A stretch of DNA of 49,372 nt, from positions 1 through 49,372 of the forward strand of contig JAKZES010000041.1 of assembly GCA_022548915.1 (NCBI GenBank), read 5' to 3'. This document shows positions 48,704 to 49,372 of this stretch, one piece after another (the stretch's first letter is position 1; each line of letters begins with the position of its first letter). A model generated the notes under the pieces. It was not told where the DNA came from and did no database searches. It worked only from the letters and a program-made list of their open reading frames with translations. Source of the DNA: Verrucomicrobiaceae bacterium E54. Lineage in GTDB: Bacteria > Verrucomicrobiota > Verrucomicrobiia > Verrucomicrobiales > Akkermansiaceae. The position numbers and the translations under genes were made by a program.

Positions 48704-49372
48704 TTAATTCGCGTCCTGGACGTTGAGCCGGTAGAACTGCTGATCAAGTCCTGTGACGTCAACGTCAAGGGTCATGTTGCCGGCAGGATCCCAACCACCC
48801 AGGTTGTCGGACTTCTCAACCGGCACGGACAGGGTGGCGGTGTTGCCGACCTTCTGCACCGTCACACCAGCAGCGGTACGAAGGTCCAAGATGGCGGACT
48901 CGGTGTAAACACTGCCAAGCACCGTCGCGGCGTCGTCCACGAGAGGATCAAAACCAAGCGCGACATTCGCCACTTCCACACCGTCACCCACGCCGTCACC
49001 ATCGGTGTCGGGGTTGTTCGGGTTGGTGCCGTAGATGTTGTTCTCGTCGTCGTCGCTCAGGCCGTCGCCGTCGGTGTCGGCCGCGGTGGGACGAAGCAGC
49101 CCGTAATCCGAAAGTGCCGTCCACTTGAGGATCCAGAGATCCTCCGAGTCAAAGGCACCGCGGTAAGCAGCTGCCACGGGGGCGCCGGGCTGCACACTCG
49201 TGTTCAGCACCGTCGGGCGGGGATCGATCGAGGTCACGTTGTTCGATCCGTCACGCGTGTAGAAGCTGAACAGCGGGTCGGTCTGCGGCTCGCTGTTGTC
49301 GTCGAGCAGCGCATCGGCAAAGTCCACCGCGTAGAAGTCCGAAGGACGTCCACCACCGGCCACCACCGACTG
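48704..49372 (-). CDS. Secreted protein with calcium-binding thrombospondin type-3-like repeats (5' end outside the window)
   Basis: The partial C-terminal 222 residues of a larger protein; the frame stays open to the window edge. It holds tandem acidic repeats (DTDGDGLSDDDENNIYGTNP and DTDGDGVGDGVEV), the Asp-rich calcium-binding motif of thrombospondin type-3/TSP3-like modules. The C-terminal segment (LDVDVTGLDQQFYRLNVQDAN) resembles verrucomicrobial C-terminal modules and shares an FYR(L/V) ending with the 28570 protein. A surface or extracellular location is likely. The N-terminal domain and function cannot be judged. A strong terminator follows the stop. Confidence 0.85.
   Translation of the reverse strand, partial: QSVVAGGGRPSDFYAVDFADALLDDNSEPQTDPLFSFYTRDGSNNVTSIDPRPTVLNTSVQPGAPVAAAYRGAFDSEDLWILKWTALSDYGLLRPTAADTDGDGLSDDDENNIYGTNPNNPDTDGDGVGDGVEVANVALGFDPLVDDAATVLGSVYTESAILDLRTAAGVTVQKVGNTATLSVPVEKSDNLGGWDPAGNMTLDVDVTGLDQQFYRLNVQDAN

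Overview
The window is high-GC, Gram-negative chromosomal DNA. It carries lpxK, an ExbB/ExbD/TonB system and a porin. It also has several Gfo/Idh/MocA oxidoreductases, ThuA-domain proteins, HEAT-type and PQQ-like propeller proteins, and many twin-arginine leaders. This mix suggests a Verrucomicrobiota bacterium (Verrucomicrobiae, Luteolibacter/Haloferula-like). That assignment is inference from gene content. No rRNA or tRNA gene, CRISPR array, complete insertion sequence or prophage was seen.

Layout. 1-5.3 kb: an aldehyde dehydrogenase divergent from a secreted protein, a Gfo/Idh/MocA oxidoreductase and a GlcD-like flavoprotein. 5.3-6.6 kb: a yefM-yoeB toxin-antitoxin pair and an unrecognised ORF in a lower-GC accessory patch. 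6.6-12.6 kb: a sugar-catabolism-like set of two exported Gfo/Idh/MocA oxidoreductases, a HEAT-ThuA protein and a sugar isomerase/epimerase. 12.75-23.06 kb: a tightly overlapping redox operon. It encodes a PQQ-like propeller, a 76-aa Cys-rich Tat peptide, a membrane-anchored propeller, a Tat ferredoxin, a NapH/NosR-like Fe-S membrane protein, a second membrane-anchored propeller, a NuoE-HydB-like fusion, and a 2Fe-2S/GltD-like/NuoG-like hybrid. I propose it links cytoplasmic NADH oxidation to membrane and periplasmic proteins. It has no hydrogenase, formate dehydrogenase or cytochrome c subunit, and it is the best candidate here for an undescribed system.

23-32.5 kb is mostly housekeeping: avtA, a peroxiredoxin, a lipoprotein, an RmlD-like reductase, manC, ruvX, a secreted protein, hflX and lpxK. 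32.7-39.3 kb has two PilT-type ATPases with a membrane-anchored partner, a family-4-like uracil-DNA glycosylase lacking most Fe-S cysteines, a XerC/D recombinase and truA. 39.3-48.4 kb, on the minus strand, has a ThuA protein, an FMN reductase and a TonB2-type energy-transduction operon. That operon runs DUF3450, TtpC-like ExbB, ExbB, ExbD, TonB, TPR, porin, then a secreted protein that has a paralogue at 36.7 kb. The window ends inside a secreted protein with calcium-binding thrombospondin type-3-like repeats.

Intergenic DNA is rich in small repeats. REP/BIME-like elements (a GGAG or GTAG head plus a hairpin, often as inverted pairs) lie at 5.97, 21.4-21.6, 23.05-23.12, 29.8, 32.5-32.7, 37.3-37.5 and 48.6 kb. 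Some reach into gene ends and supply the last codons or the stop. Heptamer arrays sit at the starts of ruvX and xerC/truA, and a nonamer repeat supplies the hflX stop codon.
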